In this document: positions 1 through 7,923 of the stretch, one piece after another
Position numbering within the stretch: the stretch's first letter is position 1
How the letters are laid out: each line of letters opens with the position of its first letter
Origin: Burkholderia catarinensis
GTDB taxonomy: Bacteria > Pseudomonadota > Gammaproteobacteria > Burkholderiales > Burkholderiaceae
Direction: 5' to 3'
Length of the DNA: 64,000 bases
Assembly: GCF_001883705.2 (NCBI RefSeq)
Contig: NZ_MDEQ02000024.1
Location: 1-64,000, forward strand
Position numbers and translations under genes: made by a program
The notes under the pieces: model-generated
Seen by the model: only the letters and a program-made list of their open reading frames with translations
Told to the model about the DNA's origin: nothing
The model's database searches: none

Positions 1-18
1 GGTTCTTCGCAGGAAACC
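1..18 (+). repeat. IS left inverted repeat (IRL)
   Basis: GGTTCTTCGCAGGAAACC, which pairs in inverted orientation with 1287-1304. It is the first thing in the window, so any outer base is not visible. Confidence 0.8.
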
Positions 19-80
19 GTGGAGGGTTTGAGGGCGATTGCGTAATCTGACGCCTGACTTTAGGAGGTCAGGAGGAAGAA

Positions 81-1301
81 TTGCTCGATCGCAAGGCACT
101 TCAAGCGCTGGGTTGCTGGACCGGCTATCGGTTAGAGCGGGTGGAATGGCCGGAAGGAGAAAGCCACACGCTGTCGCTGTATCTGAAGCCGGTCAGCAAG
201 GTGATGTACTGCGAACAATGCGGGGCGCGCTGCCAGCAGATCCACGAGACGACGGTTCGCCGGGTGCGTGACCTGCCCCTGTTCGAATACCGGGTGGTGC
301 TGCACGTTCCCCGTCGCCGAGTCTGGTGCGAAAGCTGCGGCGGCCCGCGGCTGGAGAAGCTGGCGTGGCTGGGCCGCTACCAGCGCGTGACGGAGCGATT
401 CGCCAAGGCCTGCGAGAAGCTGCTGCAATCGGCCAGTGTGCAGGCGGTGGCTGCCTTCTACGATCTGGGTTGGCACACGGTCAAATCGATCGACAAGATG
501 CGCTTGCGAGCGCGTGTGGCCGAGCCGGACTGGTCGACGATCCGTTATCTGGCAATGGACGAGTTTGCTCTGCATAAAGGCCATCGTTATGCCACGGTGG
601 TAGTCGATCCGATTGGCCGGCAGGTCCTCTGGGTCGGCCCGGGACGCTCGCGCGAAACGGCCCGAGCCTTCTTCGAACAGCTTCCCGAAGGCGTTGCCGA
701 GCGCATCGAGGCGGTGGCAATCGACATGACCACGGCCTATGAGCTGGAGATCAAGGAGCACTGCCCGCAAGCGGAAATCGTCTTCGATCTGTACCACGTC
801 GTGGCCAAGTACGGGCGCGAGGTGATCGATCGGGTACGGGTGGATCAGGCCAATCAACTGCGCCATGACAAGCCGGCCCGGAAGGTTCTGAAATCCAGCC
901 GCTGGCTGTTGCTGCGCAACCGCCACAATCTGAAGCCGGAACAGGCCGTGCACCTGAAGGAGTTGCTGGCCGCCAATCAGTCGCTGTTATGTGTCTATGT
1001 TCTGCGCGATGAACTCAAACGGCTCTGGTTCTATCGCAAGCCAGCCTGGGCGGAAAAGGCCTGGGAGCAGTGGATCGAACAGGCTCAGCAAAGCGGAATC
1101 GCTGCCCTGCAAAAGTTCGCTGAACGCTTGCAGGGCTATTGGCACGGTATCGTGACTCGTTGCCGCCACCCGCTCAATACCAGCATCGTTGAAGGCATCA
1201 ACAACACCATCAAGGTCATCAAGCGTCGGGCTTATGGGTACCGCGACGAGGAATACTTCTTCCTGAAGATCCGCGCCGCGTTCCCCGGTAATCCGCGATG
1301 A
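81..1301 (+). CDS. tnpA: ISL3-family transposase
   Basis: Transposase of 406 aa that moves the surrounding IS. Start is TTG at 81, preceded by GGAGG at 71-75. The N-terminus has a Cys-rich zinc-binding region (C44/C47 and a second CxxC near residue 86), followed by a helix-turn-helix-like part. DDE candidates are D160 (in AMDEF), D215 (in AIDM) and E371 (in VEGINNT), the usual ISL3 spacing with a large insert before the Glu. The stop codon at 1299-1301 lies within the right inverted repeat, so the last codons are also IS end sequence. The frame is intact, so the protein may be active. Confidence 0.93.
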   Translation: MLDRKALQALGCWTGYRLERVEWPEGESHTLSLYLKPVSKVMYCEQCGARCQQIHETTVRRVRDLPLFEYRVVLHVPRRRVWCESCGGPRLEKLAWLGRYQRVTERFAKACEKLLQSASVQAVAAFYDLGWHTVKSIDKMRLRARVAEPDWSTIRYLAMDEFALHKGHRYATVVVDPIGRQVLWVGPGRSRETARAFFEQLPEGVAERIEAVAIDMTTAYELEIKEHCPQAEIVFDLYHVVAKYGREVIDRVRVDQANQLRHDKPARKVLKSSRWLLLRNRHNLKPEQAVHLKELLAANQSLLCVYVLRDELKRLWFYRKPAWAEKAWEQWIEQAQQSGIAALQKFAERLQGYWHGIVTRCRHPLNTSIVEGINNTIKVIKRRAYGYRDEEYFFLKIRAAFPGNPR

Positions 1302-1304
1302 ACC
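1287..1304 (-). repeat. IS right inverted repeat (IRR)
   Basis: GGTAATCCGCGATGAACC on the + strand; its reverse complement matches IRL at 13 of 18 positions. It overlaps the transposase stop codon. Confidence 0.78.
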
Positions 1305-2346
1305 CGGCTATGCGCTCGGCGTCGCGGCCGGCGCGCCGCTGCTCGCGGTGCTGACGAGCCGCATGCCGCGCAAGGCCGCGCTGCAGCTGCTGATGGCGAT
1401 CTTCATCGTCGGCAACGTGTTGTGCGCGATGGCGCCCGGTTACTGGATGCTGATGGTCGCGCGGGTCGTCACGTCGTTCGCGCACGGCTCGTTCTTCGGG
1501 ATCGGCGCGGTGGTTGCCGCGTCACTCGTGCCGGCCGACAAGCGCGCCAGCGCGATCGCGCTGATGTTCACGGGGCTCACGCTGTCGAACGTGCTCGGCG
1601 TGCCGTTCGGCACGTTCGTCGGCCAGCTGCTCGGCTGGCGCGCGTCGTTCTGGATCGTCGCCGCGCTCGGCGTGCTGTCGCTCGCGGGCGTCGCACTGCT
1701 GGTGCCGAACCGGCACGACGGCGGGCCGGTCGGCCTCGGTCGCGAGGCGCGCGTGCTGAAGGAGCCGCAGGTGTGGCTCGCGCTGCTGATGACCGTGCTC
1801 GGCTTCGGCGGCGTGTTCGTCGTGTTCACGTATATCGCGCCGATCCTCCAGTCCGTGTCGGGCTACTCGCCGCGCTCGGTTGCGTTGATCCTCGTGCTGT
1901 TCGGCGCGGGGCTCACGATCGGCAACACGCTCGGCGGCAAGCTCGCCGACCGCGCGCTGATGCCGTCGCTGATCGCGATCCTGGTTGGACTGATGGCGGT
2001 GATGGCCGTGTTCGCGAAGACCAGCCACCATCCGGTCGCGGCGGCCATCACCGTGTTCGTATGGGGGATCGCGGCGTTCGCGACGGTGCCGCCGCTGCAG
2101 ATGCGCGTGGTCCAGCAGGCCGCGAGCGCGCCGAACCTCGCGTCGACGCTGAACATCGGCGCGTTCAACGTCGGCAATGCGGGCGGCGCGTGGCTCGGCG
2201 GCCTCGCGCTCGGCCACGGGTTCGCGCTCGACATGCTGCCGTGGGTCGCCGTCGCGGTGACGTTCGCGGCGCTGGTCGTCACGTGGCTCGCGATGCGGCT
2301 CGACGCACGCGGCCTGGCTCGCGGCGCGGCGCCGGCGGCGCAATGA
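1305..2346 (+). pseudogene. MFS drug/sugar efflux transporter, 5' end removed by the IS
   Basis: Remnant of a 12-TM major facilitator (DHA1/AraJ-like). The reading frame is open straight out of the IS end and continues with GYALGVAAGAPLL, which looks like the second TM helix of such exporters. About 347 codons remain, against roughly 390-400 in the family, so the start, TM1 and upstream signals are lost. An in-frame GTG at 1348 could start a shorter product, but it would lack the first helices. I infer loss of function. The XRE-cupin gene downstream may have been its regulator. Confidence 0.82.
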
Positions 2347-2541
2347 GCGACGTGATAGCGGCAGGAAAAGGTGCGCGAGAAACGCATTCCTCCGCGATGC
2401 TGATAACGGTGTGAAGATAACTTCGTTTGCCCGCACAGGGCCGGGTGATAGCGTCTCGATACGCGCCATTGCTGGCGTAACGCGATTCCGATCCCGGCTT
2501 ACCCCCTACGCAGGGCCGCGCAGCGGCCCGGAGGCAACGCT

Positions 2542-3225
2542 ATGTCTTCATCCCTGGCGCTCGTGCGCGATCTGTCTTCCTTCGAGTCCGGCAACGCCGC
2601 CGAAGCGCGGGCTGCCGCGTCGCTCGACGTTCTCGAACAGGTCGTCGGCGTGAACCTCGCGCGGTTGCGCGCCGAGCGGCAGTTGTCGCTCGATGCGCTC
2701 GCGCGGCTGTCCGGCGTGTCGCGCGCGATGCTCGCGCAGATCGAGTCGGCGCGCAGCGTGCCGTCGATCAAGGTGCTCTGCAAGATCGCTGCGGCGCTGA
2801 AGGTGTCGGTCGCCGCGTTCCTGCGCCGCCATGCGGTGAACGGCTTCGAGCACCTGGCGGCCGAGCGCGCGTCGCGCGTCGTCAGCTCGAACGGCCGTTT
2901 CTCGGCGCGCGCGCTGTACCCGGAAGGCGAGCCGGCCGCGGCCGAGTTCCACGAGCTGCGGATCGCGCCGCTGCATACGGAGCCCGGCGCGCGCCGCGCG
3001 CCCGGCACGACGGTCAACCTCGTCGTCAGCGAGGGCACGCTCGAGGTCAGCGTGCATGACCGCCGCCAGTTGCTCGCGACCGGCGACGCGATCGTGTTCG
3101 ATGCCGACCAGCCGTACAGCCTGCGCAACCCGGGCGACAGCGAGGCGCGCGCGTTCCGCGTGACGGTGAGCCCCGAGGTGCCGCCGCGCTGGCTCGTGCC
3201 CGACGCGGCGCACGCGGCCAACTGA
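2542..3225 (+). CDS. XRE-family regulator with C-terminal cupin
   Basis: DNA-binding regulator of 227 aa. Residues about 35-90 form an XRE helix-turn-helix (NLARLRAERQLSLDALARLSGVSR..), and residues about 150-215 form a small cupin barrel, the usual ligand-sensing half. This two-domain family controls diverse small-molecule and amino-acid genes. ATG at 2542 has a good GGAGG (2530-2534). It lies 195 bp after the broken exporter in the same direction, so the exporter is a possible target; the ligand cannot be read from sequence. Confidence 0.85.
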   Translation: MSSSLALVRDLSSFESGNAAEARAAASLDVLEQVVGVNLARLRAERQLSLDALARLSGVSRAMLAQIESARSVPSIKVLCKIAAALKVSVAAFLRRHAVNGFEHLAAERASRVVSSNGRFSARALYPEGEPAAAEFHELRIAPLHTEPGARRAPGTTVNLVVSEGTLEVSVHDRRQLLATGDAIVFDADQPYSLRNPGDSEARAFRVTVSPEVPPRWLVPDAAHAAN

Positions 3226-3417
3226 CCGCGCGGGCCGTACGGAGCGTCCGTCTTCCCGCATCTCGTGCGGGATCGAGGCCCGGCGGTCGGCCGTTTGGAC
3301 GATGCGGTTAGACGGAGTCGTCAGTAAGGTTTTAGGTGTGGTTCGCTGCGCGACGCGCGCGGCTGTTGTATGCTTGGCCCGCCGGTGATGGGCAGCCCCC
3401 ATCCGGCAATCAGTGCG

Positions 3418-3557
3418 TCTTCAGGGCGGGGCGAAATTCCCCACCGGCGGTAGGCTGGCGTAAGCCGGCGAGCCCGCGAGCGCCCGCGCAACCGCGCGGG
3501 GTCAGCAGATCTGGTCGAATGCCAGAGCCGACGGTCATAGTCCGGATGAGAGAAGAT
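3418..3557 (+). promoter_or_regulatory. FMN riboswitch (RFN element)
   Basis: The conserved RFN blocks are visible in order: AGGGCGGGGCGAAATTCCCC, ACCGGCGGTA, GCCGGCGAGCCCGCGAGCG, a variable arm with CAGCAGATCTGGT, GCCAGAGCCGACGGT, and ATAGTCCGGATGAGAGAAG. It sits 120 bp upstream of ribB. Such elements bind FMN and lower expression of riboflavin genes when flavin is sufficient. Whether it acts on transcription or on the ribB ribosome site cannot be decided by eye. Confidence 0.96.
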
Positions 3558-3679
3558 GTGCAGATAGTCATGTCCGCCAGGGCCGCTTCGCCATGCGTGC
3601 GAAGCGGGTTGTCGTTCTGTCTGTTTGCAATGCCCTGAAACGTTTTTCGCCCAAATCGTATTTGCGAGGAGCGTTTCAC

Positions 3680-4390
3680 ATGTCCTTGATGTCCGTTTCG
3701 TCGGCACCCGCCGACGCCTTCGCCGATCTCCCGTTGCTGGATTCCGAACCGGTGCCGCCGCGCATCGCCGCTGCGCTCGAAGCGATGCGCGCAGGCCGTG
3801 CGGTCGTGCTGCAGGATGATCACGACCGCGAGAACGAGGCCGACCTGATCGTTGCCGCCGAGCGCATCACGCCCGAGACGATGGCGCTGCTGATTCGCGA
3901 ATGCAGCGGCATCGTATGCCTGTGCCTGACCGACGACACGGTGCGCGCGCTCGAGCTGCCGCCGATGGTGCAGACCAACGAGAGCCGCAACGGTACCGCG
4001 TTCACCGTGTCGATCGAGGCGCGCGAAGGCGTGCATACCGGTGTTTCGGCGGCCGATCGCGTGACGACGATCCGCGCGGCGATCGCCGACGGCGCGAAGC
4101 CGCACGACATCGTGCGCCCCGGCCACGTGTTTCCGCTGCGCGCGCAACCGGGCGGCGTGCTCGCGCGCCGAGGTCATACCGAAGGCACGGTCGACCTGTC
4201 GATCCTCGCGGGCCTGAAGCCGGCCGGCGTGCTGTGCGAGCTGATGAATCCGGACGGCACGATGACGCGCGGCGACGACGTCGAGCGTTTCGCGCAACGG
4301 CACGGGCTGCCGATGCTGACGATTGCGGAACTCGTCGAATTCCGCGAGGCGCTGGCGGCCGCGCGCGAGCGCTGCTGCGAACCGGCCTGA
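3680..4390 (+). CDS. ribB: 3,4-dihydroxy-2-butanone-4-phosphate synthase
   Basis: Converts ribulose 5-phosphate to dihydroxybutanone phosphate plus formate, the four-carbon precursor for riboflavin. The 236-aa protein is a stand-alone RibB without a GTP cyclohydrolase II half. The DDHDRENEADLI acidic loop (about residues 47-58) and the RRGHTEGTVDL segment are the expected metal/substrate motifs. ATG at 3680 follows GAGGAG (3666-3671); in-frame codons upstream of it fall in the riboswitch leader. It is monocistronic: a hairpin follows and the next gene is convergent. Confidence 0.95.
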   Translation: MSLMSVSSAPADAFADLPLLDSEPVPPRIAAALEAMRAGRAVVLQDDHDRENEADLIVAAERITPETMALLIRECSGIVCLCLTDDTVRALELPPMVQTNESRNGTAFTVSIEAREGVHTGVSAADRVTTIRAAIADGAKPHDIVRPGHVFPLRAQPGGVLARRGHTEGTVDLSILAGLKPAGVLCELMNPDGTMTRGDDVERFAQRHGLPMLTIAELVEFREALAAARERCCEPA

Positions 4391-4401
4391 ACGAGGAGAA
4401 A

Positions 4402-4423
4402 ACGGGCGCGTTCGCGCGCCCGT
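4402..4423 (+). terminator. Stem-loop after ribB
   Basis: Perfect 9-bp GC-rich stem (ACGGGCGCG / CGCGCCCGT) with a TTCG tetraloop, 11 bp after the ribB stop. There is no T-run, so termination efficiency is uncertain. It also lies downstream of the convergent HAD gene and may serve both. Confidence 0.6.
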
Positions 4424-4482
4424 GGCGCGGTGTGCGTGAAACCGGCGCACGCCGGGTCGGCCTGATCCGGCCCGAATGACCG

Positions 4483-5169
4483 TCAGGACTGCACGTCGCC
4501 GAATTCGCCGCGCATGCCGGCTTCGACGAGCGCAGGCAGTTCGTCCATCTTGCGCATGATTCGCGTGATGCCCATCGCGCGCAGCGCGTCCGCGTAGTTG
4601 TCGGGGATGTGGCTCGCGCCGACGAACGCGATCGTCTTCATTCCCGCCGCACGCGCGGCATTCAATCCCGACACGCTGTCCTCGACGACGATGCAGCGCT
4701 CCGGCGCGACGCCGAGCGTTTGCGCCGCATGCAGGTAGACGTCGGGGTAGGGCTTCGGCCGCGCCACCTGCTCGGAACTGAACACGCGCTCGCCGAAGAT
4801 TTCGGTGAGCGATGCGCGCTTCAGCGAGTTGCGCACGCGCACGAGCCGGCTGTTCGACACGACCGCGGCCGGCAGGCTGACCTTCAGCAGTGCGTCGCGC
4901 ACGCCGGTGATCGGCGCGAGCGATTGCGCCAGCGCGATCTCGATGTTGTGCTCGACGGTCTCGATGAAGTTGGCGGGCATCTCGATCCCGAAGCGGGATT
5001 CGAGCCCCGCGAGGAAGCGTGACGTCTGCTGGCCGAACGCCGACTTCGCGGCGGCTTCGAAATCGATGTTCGGGAACGTGGCGGTCAGCGTTTCAAGCAG
5101 CACGCGGTCGGCGATGACTTCGCTGTCGACGAGCACGCCGTCGCAGTCGCAGATGAGGTGATCGAGCAT
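4483..5169 (-). CDS. HAD-IA family phosphatase
   Basis: Haloacid dehalogenase-type phosphatase of 228 aa. Motif I DCDGVLVDSE (nucleophile D8, acid D10), motif II VSNS, motif III KPYPDVY and motif IV VVEDSVSG are all present, with a helical cap between motifs I and II (subclass IA, phosphoglycolate/6-phosphogluconate phosphatase type). Substrate cannot be assigned. It ends convergently with ribB and is followed upstream by a 340-bp spacer before glpF, so it is probably its own unit. Confidence 0.88.
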   Translation of the reverse strand: MLDHLICDCDGVLVDSEVIADRVLLETLTATFPNIDFEAAAKSAFGQQTSRFLAGLESRFGIEMPANFIETVEHNIEIALAQSLAPITGVRDALLKVSLPAAVVSNSRLVRVRNSLKRASLTEIFGERVFSSEQVARPKPYPDVYLHAAQTLGVAPERCIVVEDSVSGLNAARAAGMKTIAFVGASHIPDNYADALRAMGITRIMRKMDELPALVEAGMRGEFGDVQS

Positions 5170-5511
5170 GGTGGTGAAAAAGCGGGATGTCGGCGACGCC
5201 GATCAATGCGCCATCATACGTGCTTTCACGCGCATGCCGCGCGACGTTTCGGCAAATTTGCCCGATGCGGCCGTGCCGCCGCGGTGTGTCGTACCGGTCG
5301 TACAGGTGTGCTGCCGGGCGCGCGACGCGGGCCTCGCGGTCGAGCGCCGGATCGACGTGACGCCGGCTGCTGTCGCGGATACGGGAGTGAAGCTGAAATC
5401 GCTGGTGACGGCCGCGGGCGACCGGTAGCGGGAGTGAAGCGGAGGTGCTGCGTGGGAGGAGGGGAGAGAAGCGCGCGGCGGTGCATGCCGCGCGCTTCGG
5501 TCAAACCGCGC
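5170..5511. other. Non-coding spacer between HAD gene and glpF
   Basis: 342 bp holding the HAD gene's upstream region and the glpF 3' hairpin (5468-5498). A short + strand open frame (5168-5428) lacks a ribosome site and looks like chance in GC-rich DNA. I see no other feature. Confidence 0.5.
5468..5498 (-). terminator. Stem-loop at the end of the glpFK unit
   Basis: 12-bp perfect stem (GAAGCGCGCGGC / GCCGCGCGCTTC) with a 7-nt loop, just beyond the glpF stop on the minus strand. No T-run follows, so it may protect the mRNA end rather than terminate by itself. Confidence 0.6.
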
Positions 5512-6228
5512 TCAGATCGTCGCGTGCAGGCGCAGATACAGGCCGGCCGCCGCGGCGCCGCCGAGCAGCGGGCCGACGACGGGCACCCACGCATAGCGCC
5601 AGTCGCTGTCGCGCTTGCCGGGAATCGGCAGCAGCGCGTGCATGATGCGCGGCGACAGGTCGCGCGCGGGGCTCATCGCATAGCCGGTCGGGCCGCCGAG
5701 CGAGATGCCGATGCCGAGCACGAGCAGGCCGACGGGCAGCGCGTCGAGTGCGCCGAGGCCGACTTGTGGCGATGCGAGGTACAGCACGCCGAGGATCAGC
5801 ACGAACGTGCAGATCGCTTCGGTCAGCACGTTGTGCGTGACGCTGCGGATCGCGGGCGCCGTGCAGAACACCGCGAGCTTCAGGTCGGCATCGGCTTCCT
5901 TCGCGAAGTGCTGACGGTACGCGAGCCACACGAGCAGCGCGCCTGCCATCCCGCCGAGCATCTGCGCGAGGATGTAGCCGCCGACTTTCGACCACGCGAA
6001 CTTGCCCGCGAGCGCGAGACTGATCGTGACGATCGGGTTCAGGTGCGCGCCGCTGAACGACGCGGTCACGTAGACGGCGACGAATACGGCCATCGCCCAG
6101 CCCATCACGATCACGATCAGGTCCGCGCCTTTGCCCTTGGTCTTTGCAAGCAGCACGTTTGCGACCGCGCCGTTGCCGAGCAGCACGAGGATCGCTGTGC
6201 CGATGAATTCCGCAATATAAGGTGACAT
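5512..6228 (-). CDS. glpF: Glycerol facilitator (aquaglyceroporin)
   Basis: Inner-membrane channel of 238 aa for glycerol uptake, in the MIP family with two half-repeats. The first half-helix motif reads SGAHLNPIVT and the second GYAMSPARDLSPR, so the usual NPA pair is NPI and SPA here; the selectivity-filter Arg after the second motif is kept (PARD). Located 81 bp after glpK on the same strand, so co-transcribed glpK-glpF is likely. ATG at 6228 is preceded only by a weak GAGAG site. Confidence 0.9.
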   Translation of the reverse strand: MSPYIAEFIGTAILVLLGNGAVANVLLAKTKGKGADLIVIVMGWAMAVFVAVYVTASFSGAHLNPIVTISLALAGKFAWSKVGGYILAQMLGGMAGALLVWLAYRQHFAKEADADLKLAVFCTAPAIRSVTHNVLTEAICTFVLILGVLYLASPQVGLGALDALPVGLLVLGIGISLGGPTGYAMSPARDLSPRIMHALLPIPGKRDSDWRYAWVPVVGPLLGGAAAAGLYLRLHATI

Positions 6229-6309
6229 GGTTGTCTCTCGTATGTCTCGGCGGACTCGCGCGTTGCGCGGTCCGCCGGTGTTGTTGTGTTTCTTCGGGAT
6301 GCCTGACGG

Positions 6310-7812
6310 TTACTGGGTGTCGTCGGCCCACGCCTTCGCGGCGCGTACCGCACGTTGCCAGCCGGCCATGCGTTGCTCGACTTGCTCCTTCGGCATTGAC
6401 GGCGAGAAGCGGCGATCGAGCTGCCACTGGCTGCGCACTTCGTCGAGGTTCTTCCAGTAGCCGATCGCGAGGCCCGCGAGGTAGGCCGCGCCGAGCGCGG
6501 TCGTCTCGGTGATCTGCGGACGCACCGCGTCGACGCCGAGCAGGTCGGCCTGGAACTGCATCAGCAGGTCGTTCGCGCTCGCACCGCCGTCGACGCGCAG
6601 CTCGCCGATGCTGATGCCCGAGTCGGCTTCCATCGCGGCGAGCACGTCGAGCGACTGGTACGCAATCGCATCGAGCGCCGCGCGCGCGAGGTGCGCGGAG
6701 GTCGTGCCGCGCGTGACGCCGAACACCGAGCCGCGCGCCCGCGCGTTCCAGTGCGGCGCGCCGAGGCCGGCGAACGCGGGCACGAGGTAGACGCCGTCGG
6801 TATGCGGCACGCTCGCGGCGAGCGCTTCGATCTCCGCGGCCGTCTTGATGATGCCGACGCCGTCGCGCAGCCACTGCACGACCGCGCCCGCGATGAAGAT
6901 GCTGCCTTCGAGCGCGTACTGCACGTCGTCGCCGATCTGCCACGCGATCGTCGTGACGAGATTGTTCTTCGACTCGATCGGCTTGTCGCCGGTGTTCATC
7001 ATCAGGAAGCAGCCGGTGCCGTAGGTGTTCTTCACCATGCCCGAGGTCGTGCACATCTGGCCGAACAGCGCCGCGTGCTGGTCGCCGGCGATGCCTGCGA
7101 GCGGGATCTTCGACGCGAATACGGTGGTCTTCGTATGGCCGTAGATTTCCGACGACGCCTTCACTTCCGGCAGCATGCTGCGCGGGATGTCGAGCAGCTC
7201 CAGCAGCTCGTTGTCCCACTCGCGCGTATGGATGTTGAACAGCATCGTGCGCGACGCGTTCGTCACGTCGGTCACGTGCAGTTCGTGCTTCGTGAAGTTC
7301 CACACGAGCCAGCTGTCGACGGTGCCGAACGCGAGCTTGCCCTGGCGCGCACGGTCGCGTGCGCCCGGCACGTTGTCGAGGATCCAGCGGATCTTCGTCG
7401 CGGAGAAGTACGAGTCGATCGGCAGGCCGGTCTTCGCGCGCACCTTCGCCTCGAGCCCCTGCTTCTTCAGCGAGTCGCAGAAGTCGGCCGTGCGGCGATC
7501 CTGCCAGACGATCGCGTTGTAGACGGGCTGGCCCGTCTCGCGATCCCAGACGATCGTCGTCTCGCGCTGGTTGGTGATGCCGATCGCGGCGATCGACGTG
7601 CCGTTCAGGCCCGTGCGCGTGACGGCTTCCGCGGCGACGCCGGCTTGCGTCGACCAGATTTCCTGCGGGTCGTGCTCGACCCAGCCGGGTTGCGGGTAGA
7701 TCTGTTCGAATTCCTTCTGGGCGATCGATACGATATTGCCCTGGCGATCGAACAGCATCGCGCGGGAACTCGTGGTGCCCTGGTCAAGCGCGAGGATGTA
7801 CTGGTCCTGCAT
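6310..7812 (-). CDS. glpK: Glycerol kinase
   Basis: Phosphorylates glycerol to sn-glycerol 3-phosphate with ATP in the cytoplasm, trapping what GlpF lets in. 500 aa, close to E. coli GlpK. FGGY-family signatures are present: LALDQGTTSSRA near the N-terminus, WQDRRTADFCDSL, and GELRVDGGASANDLLMQ. I chose ATG 7812 rather than 7827 because GGAG lies 9 nt before it and the conserved sequence starts there. It lies 111 bp after glpD on the same strand; a triple CAACTG-type repeat (about 7898-7915) sits in that gap. Confidence 0.96.
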   Translation of the reverse strand: MQDQYILALDQGTTSSRAMLFDRQGNIVSIAQKEFEQIYPQPGWVEHDPQEIWSTQAGVAAEAVTRTGLNGTSIAAIGITNQRETTIVWDRETGQPVYNAIVWQDRRTADFCDSLKKQGLEAKVRAKTGLPIDSYFSATKIRWILDNVPGARDRARQGKLAFGTVDSWLVWNFTKHELHVTDVTNASRTMLFNIHTREWDNELLELLDIPRSMLPEVKASSEIYGHTKTTVFASKIPLAGIAGDQHAALFGQMCTTSGMVKNTYGTGCFLMMNTGDKPIESKNNLVTTIAWQIGDDVQYALEGSIFIAGAVVQWLRDGVGIIKTAAEIEALAASVPHTDGVYLVPAFAGLGAPHWNARARGSVFGVTRGTTSAHLARAALDAIAYQSLDVLAAMEADSGISIGELRVDGGASANDLLMQFQADLLGVDAVRPQITETTALGAAYLAGLAIGYWKNLDEVRSQWQLDRRFSPSMPKEQVEQRMAGWQRAVRAAKAWADDTQ

Positions 7813-7923
7813 GTCTCTCATCTCCATCCGTGGATTGGCTTAGTTGTGATGCGCGCCGCATATGGGGCGGCGCGTCGGTGAGTCAACGTCGGTGAGGCAA
7901 CTGCAACTGCAACTACGTTTGGA

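Larger units (their letters stand above)
1..1304 (+). mobile_element. ISL3-family insertion sequence
   Basis: A complete or nearly complete IS of about 1.3 kb, carrying one transposase gene between imperfect 18-bp inverted repeats at 1-18 and 1287-1304 (13 of 18 positions match). Size and single-gene layout fit ISL3. The right end lies inside an MFS gene whose first part is missing. ISL3 elements usually make 8-bp target duplications; here the left flank is outside the window, so the duplication (expected to match about 1305-1312) cannot be checked. One extra base could belong to each end. Confidence 0.88.

Noticed and set aside
5168..5428. 86-codon plus frame before glpF
   Set aside because: No ribosome site and overlaps the HAD gene's start region.
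5501..7303. 600-codon minus frame across glpF-glpK
   Set aside because: Shadow of two well-supported genes in another frame.
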